Assembly: GCA_039917655.1 (NCBI GenBank)
Contig: JBDSJC010000052.1
Coordinates: forward strand, 1 to 8,299
Reading direction: 5' to 3'
DNA: 8,299 nt
DNA from: PNKC01 sp039917655
GTDB taxonomy: Bacteria > Chloroflexota > Dehalococcoidia > Tepidiformales > Tepidiformaceae
The notes under the pieces are model-generated. The model saw only the letters and a program-made list of their open reading frames with translations. It made no database searches and was not told the DNA's origin. Shown here in pieces: positions 5,189 to 8,299 of the stretch; the first letter of the stretch is position 1, and each line of letters begins with the position of its first letter. A program made the translations under genes and the position numbers.

Positions 5189-6577
5189 CTACCCGTTCGC
5201 CGCGTCCCGGAACTGCTTAGCCTCGGTGGCCAGTTGGGCGACCAGGTCCCAGGTTGGGTTCGGCGGCTTCAGGCCCCAATCGAAGAGGTACATCAGGATC
5301 TGGTTGATCACGCTGTCGTACTCGATCAGCGTCCCGGTGAACTGGTTGATCTCCGGATCATCGCCAAGCACCTTCAACGACTTGTAGCCCGGCGCATCCA
5401 CGCCTCCGAGCTTATCTTTGAACGTCCCCAGGTACTGGGTAAGCATCGGCTTATTGGCGTACTCGCACTTGATCTTGATCATGCTCTTCTGGGAAGCGGC
5501 GAGGCCAGGATCGCCAGCGGACACGGCGAGCAGGTCCAGCAGCCCCTTGTTCCGCTTCTTGGCCAGCGTCTTGATCTCCAACAGGCCTTCGGCGCCCACC
5601 TCCTTGCCTTTCGTAAAGACGAGGAAGAGCGGTGCGTTGTCGAACGTTTCGCCGGTGGTCACATGGGTCAACTCGTGCATCAGCGAGCCGAGCCGTTCCG
5701 TGGATCCCCCGGACTGCACCAACGCGTGGTTCACCACGTACTTCTTGTCCGTCTCGCCGACCTTGGCGGTGCGCGCGCCGGGCTTATCTTCCTTGAGGTG
5801 CACTTCGCCAATGTGGGAGAGGTTCTCGAGGATCACGTCCTTCACGATCTGCGGGGTGGCGGCGGCCGCGGCGATGTCCCGCAGGCGCTGGATCTCGTCA
5901 TCCATCACCTGCTTCAGCGCCGCCTGGTCCAGCAGGTCGTGGCTGTTGAGCATCGTCCGTATTACCCGTTCGACCTGGTCGAAGGCCGCGCCCATCACGA
6001 TCCCGCTGTTGGCGAAGGCCACGGAGTCGTCGATCAGTTTGAGAAGGGCTTTCATCTTTGCGCCGTACGCTTGGCCGTTGGCGGCGATGATGCCCTGGAA
6101 GAGCGTAGCCTCGGCCGTGGACTGGACCTTCAACTTCTTCACCGCCGCCTTGCGGACGTCGGAACGGAAGAACCGCCCAAGGTACTTCGTGCATTCCGTC
6201 ACAACATTCTGGAGGGCTGTTACGCAATGCGCCCAATCGTCTTTCGGGGTGGACTGAAAGGCCGCCAGCGCGGCTTCGACAGGGAGCACCTTGACGCGCT
6301 TCGAGTCGTCCTCTTTCTCTGCCGCCGAATTCTCCTTGAATTGTTTCGAAGACCAGAGGCGCTGGACCCCGGCGGGCGAGGATGGCCCGAACTGCCCGCG
6401 CGCGATGGCCGCCGAGGTCGCCCGGTTTCCGATTATGCGCTGCAACTCGAGCACCTGGTCCGGGAACCCGTGACGCGAAACCGGCGCAGGCGCCAGCAGG
6501 GGCGCGGTCCGTGCGCGCGCCATCCGGGGCCGCTCCTTTGCCCGGCTGAGCGGCTGCTGCTTCACGATCCCCGCCAT
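5189..6577 (-). CDS. Candidate eCIS-associated HExxH metallopeptidase effector
   Basis: A 462-residue protein. The N-terminal 75 residues are basic, Pro/Ala-rich and disordered-looking, with no signal peptide. They contain VLELQRIIGNRATSAAIAR (42-60), which matches the 'LQR-x-x-GN-x-AV' motif common in proteins encoded beside extracellular contractile injection systems (eCIS), often with DUF4157. PAGVQRLW (68-75) is a second tract common in such proteins. DUF4157 itself is absent. The middle (about 95-260) is mainly helical. HELTH (301-305), in ERLGSLMHELTHVTTGETF, is a zincin motif: His301 and His305 would bind zinc and Glu302 would be catalytic. A third ligand is not certain; Glu327 and Glu330 in KEVGAEGLLEI are candidates. 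The C-terminal 130 residues are helical with two short hydrophobic stretches and no obvious transmembrane helix. No eCIS structural gene is in the window, so cargo status is inferred from the N-terminus. GGGTG lies 8 bases before the ATG. A plain intracellular peptidase is the alternative. Confidence 0.7.
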   Translation of the reverse strand: MAGIVKQQPLSRAKERPRMARARTAPLLAPAPVSRHGFPDQVLELQRIIGNRATSAAIARGQFGPSSPAGVQRLWSSKQFKENSAAEKEDDSKRVKVLPVEAALAAFQSTPKDDWAHCVTALQNVVTECTKYLGRFFRSDVRKAAVKKLKVQSTAEATLFQGIIAANGQAYGAKMKALLKLIDDSVAFANSGIVMGAAFDQVERVIRTMLNSHDLLDQAALKQVMDDEIQRLRDIAAAAATPQIVKDVILENLSHIGEVHLKEDKPGARTAKVGETDKKYVVNHALVQSGGSTERLGSLMHELTHVTTGETFDNAPLFLVFTKGKEVGAEGLLEIKTLAKKRNKGLLDLLAVSAGDPGLAASQKSMIKIKCEYANKPMLTQYLGTFKDKLGGVDAPGYKSLKVLGDDPEINQFTGTLIEYDSVINQILMYLFDWGLKPPNPTWDLVAQLATEAKQFRDAANG

Positions 6578-6637
6578 GCTTTGTCACCCACGAAACGCGT
6601 CTTAGCCGCGAGCATCAACGATTCGCGACTGGCGTGA

Positions 6638-6666
6638 ACAATAACAGCGGTGCGAGAGGGCGACAA
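6638..6666 (-). promoter_or_regulatory. Predicted promoter of the HELTH peptidase gene
   Basis: On the minus strand TTGTCG (6666-6661) and TATTGT (6643-6638) are separated by 17 bases; each matches four of six sigma-70 consensus positions. The -10 lies about 60 bases upstream of the ATG. The gap between cysN and this gene (115 bases) supports separate transcription. The bases just around the -10 are AT-richer than the surrounding sequence. Confidence 0.5.
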
Positions 6667-6692
6667 TCGCGCAGGCCGCCGTCGGGCCGCCG

Positions 6693-7949
6693 CTACCCCA
6701 GGACTTCGCGCACCATGCCCCCGGCCACGGTCTGGTGGGTGGCGGGGTCGATGAGGATGAAGCTGCCGGTGTCGCGGCTGGTGGCGTAGGGGTCGGCGAA
6801 GATCGGCTCTAGCGTCTTGATCGTGACGCGGCCGATTTCGTTCAACGGGAACGATTCAGGGCCCGGCGTGCGCTCATAGTTCTCCACGTCGAGGCGGTCA
6901 TCGAGCGATTCCACCAGGCACTTCACCCGGCGGGTGGTGTGCTTTATCCAGAACTGCTGACGCGGGCGCAGCGGCTGGCCGTCGCTCATCCAGCAGAGAT
7001 CGGCGGTGAAGCGAGTGGCGGGCGGCGCGGCGTGGTCCGCGGCGACGATCATGTGGCCGCGGCTGACATCAATGTCGTCGGCCAGGCGGATGGCGACGGC
7101 GCTGCCGCTTCCTGCGCTGGGCAGCGATTCTTCGTAACGGTCGATCGCTGTGACGCGCGTGTTCACACCGATCGGCAGGACCGTCACCTCGTCACCGACG
7201 CGGACTTCGCCAGCGGCCACGGTGCCGGCGTAGGCGCGGTAGTCGTGGAACTGGGCGCTCTGGGGACGCAGGACGTACTGCACCGGGAAGCGCAACGCGG
7301 CGTGGCGCGCGGGGTCCGGCACTTCGACGCTTTCGAGGAATTCGAGCAGCGTCTCGCCGCCATACCACGGCATATTCGCCGAGCGATCAACGACGTTGTC
7401 GCCGGGGGCGGCGGCCACGGGGATGACCGTCACCTGGGGGACGCCGAAGTGTTCTGTCACGGCGCGGAAGTCCGCTTCGATCTGTTGTAGCCGCTCGTGC
7501 GACCAGTCAACGAGGTCCATTTTGTTCACGCAGAGGACGAGGTGCTGGATGCCGAGCAGCGAGCAGATCGCGCTGTGGCGGCGCGTCTGGGAGATCACGC
7601 CCTTGCGTGCGTCCACCAGGATCAGGGCAATGTCCGCGGTCGAGGCGCCGGTCACCATGTTGCGTGTGTACTGCACGTGGCCCGGGGAGTCGGCGATGAT
7701 GAACTTGCGGCGCGGCGTCGCAAAGTAGCGGTAGGCAACGTCGATCGTGATGCCCTGCTCGCGTTCGGCGCGCAAGCCATCGGTGAGGAGGGCGAGGTTG
7801 ACCTCTTCGTGTCCCTGGGCCTCGCTCGCGCGCTGGAGGCTGGCCATCGTGTCTTCGAACACCTGCTTGGTGTCGTAGAGCAGGCGGCCGATGAGGGTGC
7901 TCTTGCCGTCGTCCACGGAGCCAGCAGTGGCGATGCGCAGGAGGTCCAC
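6693..7949 (-). CDS. cysN: Sulfate adenylyltransferase subunit 1 (GTPase subunit)
   Basis: CysN is the regulatory GTPase of ATP sulfurylase. With CysD it makes adenosine 5'-phosphosulfate from ATP and sulfate, with GTP hydrolysis driving the reaction, as the first step of sulfate assimilation in the cytoplasm. Residues 1-210 are the G domain: P-loop GSVDDGKST (10-18), switch EQGITIDVAYRYF (64-76), DSPGH (87-91) and NKMD (142-145). About 217-305 is the EF-Tu-like domain II (FPVQYVLRP onward), and 312-418 domain III. The chain ends at GGMVREVLG without an APS kinase (CysC) fusion, so at 418 residues it is an unfused CysN. The start is GTG, sharing one base with the cysD stop (TAGTG), with GAGGG about 9 bases before it inside cysD, so the pair is co-translated. 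No CysC or CysH gene lies downstream in this window. Confidence 0.96.
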   Translation of the reverse strand: MDLLRIATAGSVDDGKSTLIGRLLYDTKQVFEDTMASLQRASEAQGHEEVNLALLTDGLRAEREQGITIDVAYRYFATPRRKFIIADSPGHVQYTRNMVTGASTADIALILVDARKGVISQTRRHSAICSLLGIQHLVLCVNKMDLVDWSHERLQQIEADFRAVTEHFGVPQVTVIPVAAAPGDNVVDRSANMPWYGGETLLEFLESVEVPDPARHAALRFPVQYVLRPQSAQFHDYRAYAGTVAAGEVRVGDEVTVLPIGVNTRVTAIDRYEESLPSAGSGSAVAIRLADDIDVSRGHMIVAADHAAPPATRFTADLCWMSDGQPLRPRQQFWIKHTTRRVKCLVESLDDRLDVENYERTPGPESFPLNEIGRVTIKTLEPIFADPYATSRDTGSFILIDPATHQTVAGGMVREVLG

Positions 7950-8299
7950 TAGAAGTAGCCCTCGCGCTTGCGGTCTTCCATCGCTGCTTCGCTGAACTTG
8001 TCATCGGCGCGGCTGGCGCCCCGTTCGGTGATGCGCGCGACCGCCACCTCGGCGATCACCGACGGGATATCGGCCGCCTCCGAGCGCACCGCCGCCGTGC
8101 AGGTGATGTCGCCCACGGTGCGGTAGCGGACGTGCGCCGTGAACGTTTTTTCGGTGGGAAGCATCTGGAGGTAGGGGCTGACGGCCATCAGCATCCCGTC
8201 CCGCTCGAACACCTCGCGTTCGTGTCTGAAATATATGGAAGGCACTTCCAGCTTTTCGCGCTCGACGTAGCGCCAGATGTCGAGCTCGGTCCAGTTGGA
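7949..8299 (-). CDS. cysD: Sulfate adenylyltransferase subunit 2, C-terminal part (runs off right edge)
   Basis: The last 116 codons of CysD, the catalytic subunit of ATP sulfurylase, which adenylates sulfate. The frame is open to base 8299 and reads SNWTELDIWRYVEREKLEV then PSIYF, the conserved CysD segment; the apparent start at 8245 is an internal GTG (Val). RYRTVGDITCTAAVRS, VAVARITERGASRADD and the ending EAAMEDRKREGYF are all characteristic. The N-terminal PP-loop ATP-binding part (about 180 residues) lies outside the window. Its TAG stop overlaps the cysN GTG by one base. The family assignment is secure. Confidence 0.96.
   Translation of the reverse strand, partial: SNWTELDIWRYVEREKLEVPSIYFRHEREVFERDGMLMAVSPYLQMLPTEKTFTAHVRYRTVGDITCTAAVRSEAADIPSVIAEVAVARITERGASRADDKFSEAAMEDRKREGYF

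Noticed and set aside
4664..6637. A 657-codon open frame on the plus strand
   Set aside because: It lies antisense to the FxLYD-like gene and the HELTH peptidase. Its translation is Arg/His/Leu-rich without domains, a usual result of high-GC third-position bias, whereas the minus-strand frames show recognisable motifs.
6660..6692. Terminator hairpin after cysN
   Set aside because: The GC-rich repeats there (GGCGGCC twice) are direct, not inverted, and no T-tract follows.
8243..8245. CysD start codon at 8245
   Set aside because: It is an internal GTG; the frame continues upstream to the window edge with conserved CysD residues (NWTELDIWRY).

Overview
This window is high-GC DNA with dense coding and short intergenic gaps. 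The order of genes, the DUF2330 protein, the FxLYD-like secreted protein and the eCIS-type N-terminal motif suggest an environmental bacterium such as a Chloroflexota member or a high-GC Gram-positive relative. That placement is inference; there is no rRNA or other marker gene here to test it. No tRNA, rRNA, CRISPR array, transposase or phage gene was seen.

Layout from left to right. (1) 1-453, minus: the N-terminal 151 codons of an alpha/beta hydrolase whose C-terminus lies off the left edge. (2) 454-670: a gene-free stretch holding a REP-like palindrome (17-bp perfect arms) and a 7-bp tandem repeat. (3) 671-1132, minus: a MerR-family regulator with its own promoter and a palindromic operator candidate. 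(4) 1261-2768, minus: a two-gene unit of a membrane-anchored DUF2330 protein and a secreted type-1-copper cupredoxin, joined by a GTGA start/stop overlap. (5) 2939-4318, plus: a 12-helix MFS transporter of the OFA/monocarboxylate type, starting at TTG, divergent from DUF2330. (6) 4249-5082, minus: a secreted or membrane-tethered FxLYD-like beta-sandwich protein, convergent with and overlapping the MFS gene by 70 bp. (7) 5189-6577, minus: a 462-residue protein with an 'LQR-IIGNRA' N-terminal motif and an HELTH zincin motif, best read as a candidate cargo or effector metallopeptidase of an extracellular contractile injection system (eCIS). (8) 6693-8299, minus: cysN and the C-terminal part of cysD, overlapping by one base, the two subunits of ATP sulfurylase.

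Functionally, the right end is sulfate activation (CysDN). The centre-left is a cell-envelope module (DUF2330 plus cupredoxin) probably made from a single transcript. The most notable gene is the HELTH protein: it has no signal peptide, carries the sequence hallmark of eCIS-associated proteins, and sits in this window without any injection-system structural gene. Seven of the eight genes read leftward; only the MFS gene reads rightward.
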